NCBI GenBank assembly: GCA_037179385.1
Contig: CM074193.1
Location: 38,410,846-38,474,845 of the forward strand
DNA from: Holothuria scabra
Lineage: Eukaryota; Echinodermata; Holothuroidea; Aspidochirotida; Holothuriidae
Direction: 5' to 3'
DNA: 64,000 nucleotides
The translations under genes were made by a program, and so were the position numbers. The notes below the pieces were generated by a model. That model made no database searches. It had not been told where the DNA came from and worked only from the letters and a program-made list of their open reading frames with translations. Positions 1 to 11,262 of the stretch are shown here, in pieces. How positions within the stretch are numbered: position 1 is the first letter of the stretch; each line of letters begins with the position of its first letter.

Positions 1-1114
1 TTCACATTTTGTTGCAAGTGTAGGAAGGAAGTTGATCCCCTGACACTGCTCCAGACATCATCCCTGGCAATTTGAGGGAAAAATGCTAACACAGTTTTCA
101 AATTTTCTGAGTGATGTCAATTTATTTTAGTGAAATACTTTATTACAATGCTGTGCCTAATGATAAAGGGGTTACTATACAGTATCACAAATTTCCCATC
201 ATGAACTATATCTTTAAAAATAAATATTTTTTTCCATAATTAGTATCTTATAAATATGCAATCGGTTTCTATGCCTATTTAACTATTGGAAAGAAAGGAA
301 ATAATCTTTTACAGCATGTCGTTGAGGTAGTGTAGTCCCTGGGAAGCCTCTACAGTGTATATATAAATGCAACAGGTCTTAAATTCTGAGGTGTGCGAAT
401 GTGATCACATGCCAGTCATTCACCTGAAACCTCTGTTAGGACTGCAATTTTTGCACACCTAGTAACTGTATAGACGATTCCAACCAGCATTTGTGTTTAG
501 TGACTGTAGGCAGCCATGAGTGGGGTCCATCAACCTTAATTGCCTTCATTTATTGTCTACATGACAAAGAAATTGAAGAAATCAAAATACAATTTACTGT
601 TCATCCATCCATGGTACAGAAGAGCAAGGAAACTGGAAGATTTAAAGATGATTGACCCCAGTTATGGCAGACTGAAATCATCACTTGCTGTCCTTATTAG
701 TCTATATAGAAACCTTTATACTCAGATTAGGCTTTCCAAACCTATATATAAAAAAAAGGACAGCACACTTACAGTTGTTTCTTCTTACAGGAGAAATACG
801 ATGTGCAGCACAGCTGGAAAACTTTAAACTGAAAGCCTTACAAAGACACATTGCAATTCTTTGTGATATGTTTTTATTATAGTTCGACTGACCATTCAGT
901 TAACGTGACAATCAGAGTTTGTTTTTACAATTTTTTTACAACTTTAATTCTGTACACCATGCCTGTAGTCGTGGAAGACTCTTGCATCTGTGTGGGAATG
1001 TTTTTACCAGTGATTAACACTATAATAATGTTTCATCAAACCCGAAAGACCTGTTTATTGCCCGTATATTCTGGTAAACTATCAGCCGTGGAAACTAGGT
1101 GCTTTAACAGAAAG
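1..1114. other. AT-rich non-coding DNA
   Basis: No exon with convincing composition or splice sites. Short open frames near 540-880 look like chance. It could be an intron or a long UTR of a gene outside the window. Confidence 0.4.
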
Positions 1115-1448
1115 TTAAAGGGAAATACTGCATTTGTTTTGCAAGAAAAATTCATCCTTTTAAAACACAGGGTGATAGATTATCAAAAATATGGCAGTAT
1201 GATAGCCCTCTTTTCAAGGAATAGGTTTCTCATGGATAGAAATTCAGTTGTTTGTTACTCAAGAATAATTTTTTCACCAAACTTTCAACATTTCAAATGA
1301 GACAACATCCATGGCTCTTCTTGCCCATAGTATTTTGAAGAGATGTAGCTATTGCTCGGGTTTATAGTTAAGACTGAACAATTGGATAGTGTCTGAGCCA
1401 TTTCCTTCATACATTTTGTTGGAGCATTTTGAACACAATATTTCCCTG
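1115..1448 (+). mobile_element. MITE family F1, copy 1 (TTAAAGGGAAATAYTG ends)
   Basis: Starts TTAAAGGGAAATACTG and ends CACAATATTTCCCT, a terminal inverted repeat. About 340 bp, alignable along its length with copies at 20047-20398 (inverted) and 48617-48958. It holds chance open frames only. Confidence 0.6.
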
Positions 1449-3671
1449 TAATATTCTCTGACAAACTCTGATTGTCTCTTTTAATAACAGTATTCTCCCT
1501 TTAAAGTTTAACAGACAAACATTGTGATTTTTATTGGACACTGAAGGGTGTGAATAAAGGATTGAAATGAGGGGGCTTTATATGGACAAATCACAAACAT
1601 CTTTTCAAGCCTCTTTGTCATGCATCACTTTTCTCTTAATACTGGCTCAAACCACCCTCTAAAGAACCCCCCCCCCCCCCAACTCCTGGCTCAGGTACAT
1701 TCCAAATTTTCCAACCAAATTGTTATCCAAACTACTATGTACACCGCCAACCTTAAAAGCACCAAAATGTGCTTCTATTCTTTTACGTAAATTGTTTTTA
1801 CCCTGCTTATAAAGTTTATTTGAGCTAGAAGGGTCTTTGGCAAATTGATTGATTTAATGGACAAACGTCAGACATATGTCAGATTTGCTCCATGCATGTA
1901 ATGTTTTGTACATACGGCCAGTTTTTTTTTTTCACCCCATTTTGAACAAAAATTTTGGTTGTGGATATATCTTTTGTCTTCCAATTTGAACCCTTAGGAG
2001 AAACATTATTATGTCTTAATGTATAACAAGTATTAACAACAAGTATTAACAAATATATACTCACAGGAAAGGTACATAGAATGTGCATCTGCTTATATAA
2101 TCTTTAACACTAGGCATGCATTTTGTAGAAAAAACTTTGAAATATTAGTGACCCAGTCATTGTAACTTGATAAAATGCTCCAAAAATGCAAAATGACAAC
2201 AAGCTTTTACATTCAGAATGCAATAATAGGAAGGGGTGGAGGAGTGTTGGTGAGTCAGGATCTAATACCTCTGAGTCTATCTGAATCTAACTGGCTTTTA
2301 AGAAAGCCTTTAAAAAATATAAGAACTCAAGACATGACATTTTTGGTCCAAAGTTGAAAACAAAATCACTACTTTGCTCAAGGTCTTAATAAAGTTATCC
2401 CATTGACTATGCATCAAATAGGCATTGATCAAAGTATGGTTTATAGTGACAGGAAACTTGAGATAACAGGTTTTTGTAAATCTTTCTTACCTTTTCCTTG
2501 AATGAAAAAGTTTCTTTCAGAATTAACTGGATTCATAATCTTATCACTACAATTTTATTCATATTTTAGTAATAAGACTGTATTGATGATACTGTATATT
2601 GCAAGCTTTATTTCTCTAAGTTTATATCGAACTGCAGACATTGCAGTTTTATTAGTTTTTGTATGTCCACACAATCATTCTGTAAAACAATTTAAAACAT
2701 TATCACCTTGTGTGCAATGAACATTTCAAATTTATGGAATAAATTGTGTTACATTAAGTACACACAATTACCACACTTAAATATTGCATTCGTTTTTCTT
2801 AACCATTTTGTAGGAACTGCTCTGTGAGTTTATTTCTTGAAATGGATGATATTTGCAAAATTTCAGTTGAAGTGCACGAGCAAATGTCATCATAAAAAGA
2901 TTTCTCACTCAATTAATTTTGATATTGTCCTACTGTATCTCCTGCCCAGCTTAAAAGAGAGCACTGCCTTTTAACACCACCAGGAGGAAGGCTCCAGGTG
3001 GTGGATTGCTCAAGGCCATATCTACTGCATATGGCCTTGCAGAACACTGGAATCCCAGCTGCAAGGATTATTTCTATCCAAAACAATTTCTCTGCTGCTG
3101 AGAGGGGGTTGGCCCTGACGAAAGTGATAGAGGATTGTTGTCTGATCACGAATAGTGTTTTTTTTTATGAGAACTTTAAAGTGAAGGCGTTTGTACAACC
3201 CGCAATTTCGATGGATAATATTGTATTCCCTTCTTGGACCTTATTTGGGACACTTAATCGCGAGCATCTAAGATAGCTGTATGTGTCCATAACTTTAGGT
3301 GATAGGCATTTTAGTGGAACTAATCCAAAGGGGGGGGGGGGGGGGGGAAGAACCTGTGCCAGAAACGGCTGCTTTTCGCTGGTTAGGTTTTAGTTTCCGA
3401 AGCCTCATACTTGATTGGATACCTAAGGGCAGTTGCCTACCATTCCCGCCCTCTAAATTAAATATAGGCCGATAACCAATGACAGGAAACCTGTGCCACG
3501 GGGTTGCATGAGATGTGCTTAGCACCCCAGCTTTCCTTTGACCTTATTTTGAGTTAAATCTTAAGCGAAGCATCAATCTGACATCATATTTTTCTTTTGC
3601 ATCAATCCATTCATCCTGACATAACTGATGACGCAGGTGTGCGTAACGCTTCACCAGTGGCGCGCACACAT
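1449..3671. other. AT-rich intergenic stretch with C/G homopolymers
   Basis: Contains a 14-base C run near 1667, a G run near 3331-3347 and an AATAAA at about 2739 on the plus strand, which may end a transcript entering from the left or be chance. It also holds the possible 3' UTR of the minus-strand gene. No coding exon supported. Confidence 0.35.
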
Positions 3672-4322
3672 CTACTCCCCTTTAGTTATGTCATTGCCTT
3701 CCTTTCTGGTCGTCATTTTACTTTTCCCATATCTGTGTTTCCGTTTATCGTTTTCAACTTTAGCTATAAACTGGTCCACTTTACTCTGAAGACACGCTCT
3801 TTCTTCCCTTTTCCGCTTTTCCTCCCCTTGCAACCATTCTTGCCTCTTCCGTTCCAGCTCGGAAGCAGCGATTGCCTCTTCGTGAGTAATTTGATAAAGC
3901 GCTCTTATCGATCTCCCTTCTATGGATACTTCTTGAGCCGTTTGAGCTCGGCGAAGTCTGACCTTTCTTTCGTTTCTATCTTGGTAAGCACTCGCCCGGA
4001 TGCTGTTTACGCGTAATCTTCTTGGAGTCTTCCGCTTAGGGTCAGAGTTCACTACCTGTTTGGAATTTGGCCACGATGACCTCCTCTCATGTGTTTTCTC
4101 CTGTGTGAATGGAAGCATAATCCCAGTTAGAGTTGGTTTGGACGATTGGTCCCCCTCTGAGGTGGCGCTGTTTAAATGTGTCACAAGGGATGGGAGGTGA
4201 TGTCTGTCGAGCGTCGACCGCAAACCGAGAGTCCACCCATGTCTCTCCGTGAAAAACCCGTCACTACAACTGTGGTCATAACTGGACTCGGACTTCATTT
4301 CGTGACGATTTGAGGTAAATTT
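3672..4322 (-). CDS. Exon 2 of the minus-strand coiled-coil gene
   Basis: Encodes residues 76-291 and ends in a TAG stop. The acceptor AG is preceded by a good pyrimidine tract. It is the longest open exon in the window (217 codons including stop), with strongly charged helical composition in its last third. Confidence 0.62.
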   Translation of the reverse strand, partial: KFTSNRHEMKSESSYDHSCSDGFFTERHGWTLGLRSTLDRHHLPSLVTHLNSATSEGDQSSKPTLTGIMLPFTQEKTHERRSSWPNSKQVVNSDPKRKTPRRLRVNSIRASAYQDRNERKVRLRRAQTAQEVSIEGRSIRALYQITHEEAIAASELERKRQEWLQGEEKRKREERACLQSKVDQFIAKVENDKRKHRYGKSKMTTRKEGNDITKGE

Positions 4323-5513
4323 CTGTACAGAAAATTAAAGAAAATGAGATTATTTATTGAACAAAATGAAAGTGATCAAAAAATAAAAAAAAAATAGAAA
4401 AGGAACAACGGAGGGAGATTCATGTTATAGTTGGCGAAAGAAGAAGACGCGGGACATGGTAAACTTGGAAGGTTCGAAAGGCAAAACCCATAAGGGCCTG
4501 TGTACCCTGGATAAATTTCAGGAAACGTGTATCGTAACATGTTGCCGACACAATGGGATCCCTGCCCCTGTGTACACTGAACACATGTCGAGGAAACAAG
4601 TTGCGCGATCGTAGTGAGATCATAATTAAGAATAGTCCGTGGCCAAAATTTATGTTTAGTTGTTTTAAGAAGAGCCCATGACCCTAGCTTTCTGTGATAC
4701 TGTAATTCGTTTATGATGTTCGGGTACCAAGATAAAAACAATGCCAGCTGGAATGTTTTAAGGGTAAACTTATAACTGGTGTGATGCAATTTATTTATGG
4801 GTTATTTGTGAGGTTGGTACTTATTCTGCTTTCTCAGATAAACTATCACATCGACCAACTATTAGGAAAAAATGCAGTTTAGTTTCGTTCGTGTTCAGGT
4901 GCCGTGGATCATTTTATCCAACTCTTTTTAGAGTGTTGTCAAACCAGTGGCGATGCTTCGGAGGAGAAGGGCGAGAGGGAACATTTTGCCCCTCAGATTT
5001 TATCCTTGTCCCTCCCCAAGTTAGGTATGTAAGAAATTGGGTAAACCCGAAAAAATTAATAACGTTTCTTTCCTGGAGATTAATTTTTCACCCAAAATTC
5101 AAAAAGGTCAGAGTTTCCAGGGGCCGTCGCCTCTGGACCCCATCCGCATGCAGGAACAGGCGCATATGGCTAGGTTTCGCTTTTCGTACGAGTCTGAAAA
5201 GTGTTGACCTCAGTCTGCCCCCATTTTGACATTCTGACATCGCCAATAAGTTAAACGTTACTTTTACGACTGTCGAGCTATACTGTACCTGTTTAGTTGA
5301 TTTTTCAGCGCCTGTTACTCTCTCAACTTGATTCTTTCTTGCTTTTGATCCTGTTTGATGCCGTGCATGTATATCGGACAGTGACATTTGCTTTATTGAC
5401 ATCGATAGACTACTCGCTGAAGACGCTGTTTCTGGAGATGAAGCCGGAGTCGGACGATCGATGGAGCATCCGGTAGGCATGATGCAGCACACATTGGAAC
5501 CACCACCCACCAT
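3672..5513 (-). CDS. Uncharacterised two-exon basic coiled-coil protein, 291 aa
   Basis: Join complement(5289-5513, 3672-4322). The start is ATG at 5513, with an in-frame TAG nine bases upstream. Exon 1 (75 codons) ends at AAACAG|GTACAG. Exon 2 begins after a pyrimidine-rich TTTTCTGTACAG and is in phase 0. The joined protein has a Ser/Thr/Pro-rich N-terminus (residues 20-40), a basic patch PKRKTPRRLR (170-179) that could be a nuclear localisation signal, and a long charged helix (about 216-273) rich in Glu, Lys, Arg and Gln, likely coiled-coil. I do not recognise the family. The 216-residue open exon 2 and the exact phase match argue that it is real. No poly(A) signal lies close downstream (nearest minus-strand AATAAA at 2829-2834), so either the 3' UTR is ~840 nt or further exons exist; a weak GTAAAA donor near the end of exon 2 would allow that. 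Confidence 0.6.
4945..5248. mobile_element. hAT-like MITE in intron 1 of the minus-strand gene
   Basis: Begins CAGTGGCGATGC and ends GACATCGCCAATA, imperfect terminal inverted repeats. It is flanked by TGTCAAAC (4937-4944) and AGTTAAAC (5249-5256), a 6/8 match to an 8-bp target duplication as made by hAT transposases. The interior resembles the element starting at 60797. Confidence 0.6.
5289..5513 (-). CDS. Exon 1 of the minus-strand coiled-coil gene
   Basis: Encodes residues 1-75, from MVGGGSNVCC to AEKSTKQ, and is closed by a GTACAG donor. Reading on past the donor gives a different, compositionally unlike tail that runs into a hAT MITE, which supports splicing here. Confidence 0.6.
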
Positions 5514-6197
5514 TAGCACCTATATTTTGGAGAGACGGTAAATTGGTTGAACACATACTGTAGTTGAATTTTACCATTCGCTATATGTTATAGTTATTAA
5601 AAGACTTCGGTAATTCGTTGCCTAATATGGTATTGTGGGGCACATAGGATATACAATAGGGCTCCGCCCGCAGTGTACAGGTGGAATGCGTTCTCGTGTT
5701 TTGGTGCAGTTGCAGTATGTGCATAGAATACTACGTATTAAAAATTACGGAGCTGGATTCTACTCCAACCGAACAAGTATGTAGAGGTCTCATCCGCACC
5801 TTATGACAGAATGCATCTTTTTACACCAAAATTGCCATTTAGATCAAGTCCACTGCGCAAAACCACCCTTCCTATATTTATGGATGAATTAAGAAAAATG
5901 ATTTTTCTAAGTTTTTAAGTTACTACATTAAAATTTTGGAACTAGTTGTAGGTGCAGGTGCAGTTTCCTCTTTTTCCTGACGATTGTGTGAGCATGTGCA
6001 TCATGGCCCCAAAGTCAAATTACGAAACTCTTCTATTGGTAAAAGCAAACAATCTTTGATAAATACTGTTACATTTAAAGCTCTCCAACGACGAACAGGT
6101 AAACTCCCCTAAGATCGATTTGTGTAATTGGGTCTTGCCCATAGACCATGCAAGGACGTCACGTAAAAATTTTGAGGCCATCCAATAAAGCACATTG
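5514..6197. promoter_or_regulatory. Presumed upstream region of the minus-strand gene
   Basis: No gene seen. Being immediately 5' of the minus-strand gene, it should contain that gene's promoter, but no TATA box or initiator can be assigned with confidence. Confidence 0.25.
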
Positions 6198-6200
6198 TAA

Positions 6201-6802
6201 TGCCTCAGTCACATTACCGCCGGGCGCCGGCCGATGAGTAGAAATCGGCCGATGTCTGACATCGGCCGGGCGCCGGGGAATTTTTACCAAATCTCACCGA
6301 TATCTTTCACGTGGTCACATTGCTCCGGTCGCCGCTCGGGTGCCGCCAGGTGAACGGCCGGTTTTAGGACGTCTGCAGGTCACCTGCCGAACACCGGCAG
6401 GGCATCGGCAGATGTCCGACGGGACATCGGCCGGCACCCGGCCGATTTAACTCATCTGCCGGTCCTCGGCATTGCCCTGCCCGGACGCCCGCCGGGTGCC
6501 GACCGGGCATCTGACGGTCGCCCTTCACATCGGGCGATGTCCGGTCGGGTGCCCGCCGATATAAATACTTTTTCCGATGTATCCACCGGCGCCGATGTCC
6601 CACCGACGTCGGCAACTCATCTGAAAATTTTAACTCCGCGCTAAAACTTCACCGGGCGCCGCCCGATGTCTAAAAATCGGCCGGCGAGGCAAATTCGTCG
6701 GCAGATCATATGCAGGGCGCCTGTCGATGTCTGGCCGATTTAGGTCCTGCCGGTGCCCGGGCGGGCGCCTTTTCGGGCATCGGCGGTAATGTGACTGTAG
6801 CA
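6201..6802. mobile_element. GC-rich Harbinger-like non-autonomous element
   Basis: About 600 bp of strikingly GC-rich DNA in an AT-rich setting. The ends read TGCCTCAGTCACATTACCG and its near-perfect inverse, with 17 bp (CAGTCACATTACCGCCG) identical in both. It is flanked by TAA at 6198-6200 and 6803-6805; a 3-bp T-A-type target duplication is typical of PIF/Harbinger. The interior is a mosaic of inverted GGCCGATGTC/GGGCGCCGG words. No transposase. Confidence 0.72.
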
Positions 6803-6805
6803 TAA

Positions 6806-8393
6806 GCCTGACGTTAACTTCTTAAAGGAACACATCGACTGCATGGTAAAGCATCCGACTTGCAGCACGAGAGGCATGGGGCTCTACTCCTGGACAGTTG
6901 GGCATTTGATACTGAAGACCGGAGAGTGTACCTCTACAGTCAAAAAATTCAAAACTTTATATCAAACTGTACGAAAAATGAATTCTCAGTGTCTAACTTA
7001 TCTTAATTTGGCATTCTTGAGGCCAGATATAAAATGCTGAACTGTGTTCACTCAAATTAAAATGGTACATTGCGCAATAATTCGTTACAGTATGTCATTT
7101 TTGTACAACTCAAATTACGATAATTTCTTTATATTTCTGAAAGTTACTGCACCTTGTACCAAGGTGTGATGTCACTCTTACTCTTATGGGCTGATGTTAT
7201 TCATTCAGGCGCGTAGCCAGGATTGTGTCATGGGGGTGTTGTCATGGTGGGATTTGGGGCATTCTAAAGATAGAGAGAAAAAACCGCTATTGTAGGTGAT
7301 TTTTGAATTGCAAGGTTGAGTCATGGGGGGGGGGGGGGGTGGGGTTCCTGATCCTCACCCCCACACCCCTGTGGCTACGCCACTGTATTAATTAAGCCCT
7401 TTCAGGGTAACACGATATGCAAGCAAGCAATTTTCAAGGTCTTAAAGACATTTTTAATTTTTAAGTAAAACAAAGCAGGTAATGTGGTGAGTTGTATTAC
7501 GAGAAAGTCACAAATTATTGCAAAATGGACTAATTTGTTTTAAGTGACTACTGTAAATGTCAACATCTTACTGAATATCTTAGCTCAAGAATGTCCTATG
7601 AAGGTGGGAGTTGAACTGTTAAAATTTATTTTTCATGCTGTTCAATAATTTTTGTTTTTTAACTTAAGGTACTCTTCTTGAACCTACTGTCATTGCGTAT
7701 GGTGCTCAGCATAAGCAATAGAGTAGGAAAAACGAAAGAAACACATGTTCTGCTGAATCTGCCCTGTGACCCATAAGAAGTGGTACAGTAGTATGCACCG
7801 CTAGATTTAACAGGAAACGTTTTTAAAACGTGTCATGTGTGACAGAACGTTTTAAAAACGTGCCATGTGGTGTTATAAAACGTTATATATACTTGTAACC
7901 TATGACACCTTTTAAAAATCTTTGTTGTTACCTTGGAAGATTTTTTATAAATTCAGTGGAAAGATGTCATATTTCTATCTTTATTTTATATTTTACTTAT
8001 GGTTTTATTTTTAATATCATATCTTTAAATCTCCGATCGCCAGTGTGAACGACCAAAGTTTCATCCTACCTATCAGTACATTTAGCTCCGTATTAGAGAA
8101 TTCTGCCCCTTGAAAGTGGACGTCATGACTTGTCCGGTAGCGTAATGACTTGGTCGATTTTACTACAATAGAAAACCGAGAGAGAACAATGGGAGGTAAC
8201 TGGACCGTGTAATCTGCTACAATAACGCTTCCTTTCAGTTGAGTAACAAGCAAGGACTTCAAGGACAGGATAAGTTTGTCCTACTTTCAAGGGAGTGGAT
8301 TCTCTAATGGGATAAAGTCAAGCCTGACACCAAGAATCCAAATGTTATTTTTACAGTACTTGACGAAAAATTACTCCAGTGGTTTTTAGTGTG
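6806..8393. other. Intergenic, with a small AACGTTTTAAAAACGT repeat
   Basis: Apart from the MITE at 7206-7385, the only structure is a cluster of palindromic AACGTTTTAAAAACGTG words at about 7815-7925, related to 25195-25285. Nothing coding. Confidence 0.35.
7206..7385. mobile_element. Short hAT-like MITE (180 bp)
   Basis: CAGGCGCGTAGCCAGG at the left and CTGTGGCTACGCCACTG at the right form terminal inverted repeats. Flanks TATTCATT (7198-7205) and TATTAATT (7386-7393) match 7/8. It contains a 15-base G-rich run. Confidence 0.75.
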
Positions 8394-8484
8394 AAACCAT
8401 TCAGTGGCGTAGCCACGAGGTGTCACGGGGGGGGGGGGGGCACGTGCCCCCCACAGCAAAGTTGTCCCCCTAGGTTCCCCCCAT

Positions 8485-8648
8485 CCCATTGCAATCTGCC
8501 CCGCTCAACTTGTTGTGAGCATGCGCACTTACATTTTATCTCCTGAAATGATGAAAGGTGAGTGGCCCCATTGCAATCTGCCCCGCTCAACTTGTTGTGA
8601 GCATGCGCACTTACATTTTATCTCCTGAAATGATGAAAGGTGAGTGGC
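8485..8648. repeat. 82-bp tandem duplication near the left end of the 3.6-kb element
   Basis: The unit beginning CCCATTGCAATCTGCC occurs at 8485-8566 and again at 8567-8648, essentially identical, so the duplication is recent. The related element at 21316 carries one copy. Confidence 0.85.
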
Positions 8649-8840
8649 CAATTCCTTCGAACTACGGGCAGTCTTTCACTTGCCCTCTCTGGTCTCTCTA
8701 CATGGCACTGTAAGCATACACCGGTAACTAACAACGCGTTAATCAGCCACGTGTCTATCCTTTGTAGAAAACTATGCTGCGGTCTCACAAAATCACGGTG
8801 AGTCAGGTCAAAATGCTTATGGCAGCTTGGGTATACATGT

Positions 8841-11262
8841 CAGGGCCGTCACCAGCTTTTTTCAAAGGGGGTGCGTTTGAAATTCGAGCATGGGAGTGAG
8901 GAAATTGTTTTGGACGAGGCCACGAAGTAGCAGGGTGGGTGGGCATGGGAGGGGTCCCCTTCCCATGGTAGGGAGCAGGGGCGAGATTTGATCTCTGAAA
9001 CTGGGGGAAATTCGGGTAGACTACTAGCCGAAGGCGCCGCGGGAGCGCGAAGTGCTCCCCCAAACGTCGTAGGGTCTAATGGGCCCGCCTTAGGGACACA
9101 TGAGGAGGTCCAGAGGGCGAAGCCCCGGAAGTTCCTGAGTATTTACGAAATTGTAGGCATTAAAATGATGCATTTAATCTTCACCTTTAAATTACATAAG
9201 ATGGGCACTTAACAGAACACAAATATCACAATTTGACTTTCTTCAATTATATCCTTACTCCGTATAATTAAAGTCGGCCGGAATCGATAGTGAAGAGGGT
9301 GTGGGGAGCGAAAATGGTTTACTTAAAATTAAAGTTCTTCAGGGGCTCCCTCCTTGATGCCCGCGATCTTCTTTACAGAAAGCTAGGGGATTATTTGATG
9401 TGATGTGAATTCAGCCCTTGTCTTGGATGGGGCGCGGGAAGTGCGCCGAAAAATTTAACGTTTAAGACATCTCAGTAATGAAACTGAATAAAAATTAGAG
9501 AAAGGATGGGCCACTTTTAACCTTAGCTGAATAACGGTGGCACCCTAAAGACATTTTTACTGAAGCACAAACATACTCTGGTTTCCTATATAGTCTTTTC
9601 AGGTGACTTTCACAGATCCGTTACCTGTAAAGCGGCGCGCGGAGCGCGCCGAAAAAATGAAGTTTTACTTCATCTCAATGGTGAAATTGAAATAAAATTA
9701 AACAAAGAGTGGCCTTTTCACTACAGCTGAATAAGGGTGACTCCTGAGGATATCTGAACAGTACTTAGCAAAAGCTTACAGTTGGTTTCCTATAGAGTCC
9801 TTTTCATGAGATTTTTATAGAGTCCTTATCGGTGATGGGACTCGCAGAACACGCCGAAAAATGAACTTTTGAGACATCTCAATAGAGAAATTAATGGAAA
9901 TGAGACAAAGGGTGGCCCCTTTTGATTTCAATCAAAAAAGGGTGGAGCTCCAGATTAGGGTCAAATAAGATCATCATCCTTTCAGAAAGCTTGGGGGCAC
10001 TTGGTCAGAGAAGGGGACCAGAAGACGACAGCCTTCCTGCACCCCCTTTCACTAGTTACGGTAGAGCTTTAGCTGTGTACGGCCCAGACACTAGTGATAA
10101 GTTTCAGTGACAATGAAAGAGGTTACAAGAACACGAAAAAGTAACCCGAATCCTGAAATATTTAAAATGGGTACAGGCGAAGCTTTTAAAATAAAACAGC
10201 GTTGAGATATTTATTGGAAGAATATTGTTTTAATTTAGTTTTAAATGCAGTATATGACCTGTTTAAACATTATGCAACTTAATTAAGTATCACTCACGTA
10301 GCTCTGTCAGTTCCATTTTGTATTTTGAAGCAAAAGCAACCAGACTAAAATGGTAAAAAAACTAAGTTCTGGAAAAAAGGTATGAGGGGTGGGGGAGTTC
10401 CCCCGTTCCCTCTCCCCCCGTAGTCCCGCCTATATGGTAGGGAGCTTTGCAATTTTTCAACTTAAAATGGGGCAATCTGGTACATACCAAGAGAGGAAAT
10501 TCAGGCGTAGGATTACTTGTATCTGGGAGGGTGACTGATAATTGTTATCATTATATTATCCTTGAAAACACTAATGAATGATTGACTCACAAATAAATTT
10601 GACCCCTAACACAATTGCAACTGTATTAAGTATCAAACACTCATAATTCAAAATTTAGTCGGTTTCTAATTTGGTTCACTCCTCCAATAATGAGTCTGTT
10701 CACGATTAGGAACCGATGTCCTGACGGGGACTATAAACTATTAACTGTTTTACACTAAAAAACACAACTTGGATGAATTGACTGATTCCTGTTATAAGGA
10801 ATAGTGGCACCTGGGCTAAACTATAAGTAGGCCACAGTGTTGTACTGCTAAGTAAAATAAGGGTAGGTGAAGTCACCATCTGACGTAACGTAAAATGAAG
10901 TCATCGAACCGCATATTTTTTTTAGGAAACGCCCCAGTCATACGTGTGACTCATGCGAAAGAACAATTAGGCTTTATAGTTTGGCCGGGGGTTGTAAGAC
11001 ATTCATGTTCCACAATAGCTCTACTAGCTGGTTGGTGGATGAAAAAACACTTTCAAAAAGCAGGGTGTGAACAGTTTGATTCTTATGATCAAGCTATAAT
11101 TCCGACCGCCAAAATAAAAAATCTCCACGCCCGGAGGCGACGCCCCTCCAAATCTCCACGCCCGGCGGCGACGCCCCCCCATTTTTTTTGGGGGGGGGGG
11201 GCGTGCGGGTCTGGGGGAGGGGTGCGTTCGCACCCTCCGCAGCCCCCCTCCTGGTGACGGCC
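8841..11262. mobile_element. Probable element nested in the 3.6-kb hAT
   Basis: Left end CAGGGCCGTCACCAG, right end CTGGTGACGGCC, inverted. Flanks ATACATGT (8833-8840) and ATGCATGT (11263-11270) match 7/8, though both are palindrome-like and the right end lacks the terminal CTG. It would account for the large size of the host element. Confidence 0.5.
9420..9945. repeat. ~205-bp diverged tandem repeat inside the nested element
   Basis: The words GCGCGCCGAAAAA, CATCTCAATGG/AGAAAT and GGTTTCCTATAGAGTC recur at about 9430, 9645 and 9850, giving roughly 2.5 units of ~205-213 bp. Confidence 0.6.

Noticed and set aside
540..882. Open frames with basic residues in AT-rich DNA
   Set aside because: No domain, no splice support, overlapping frames of equal length; composition matches chance in AT-rich sequence.
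850..1300. 150-codon plus-strand frame
   Set aside because: It runs into a non-coding MITE (1115-1448) whose other copies do not keep the frame open.
4891..5229. 112-codon plus-strand frame
   Set aside because: Lies over the hAT MITE at 4945-5248 and antisense to the intron of the minus-strand gene; no domain.
6364..6615. 83-codon minus-strand frame
   Set aside because: Lies inside the GC-rich Harbinger-like element; long frames are expected in GC-rich DNA and the residues reflect the repeat words.
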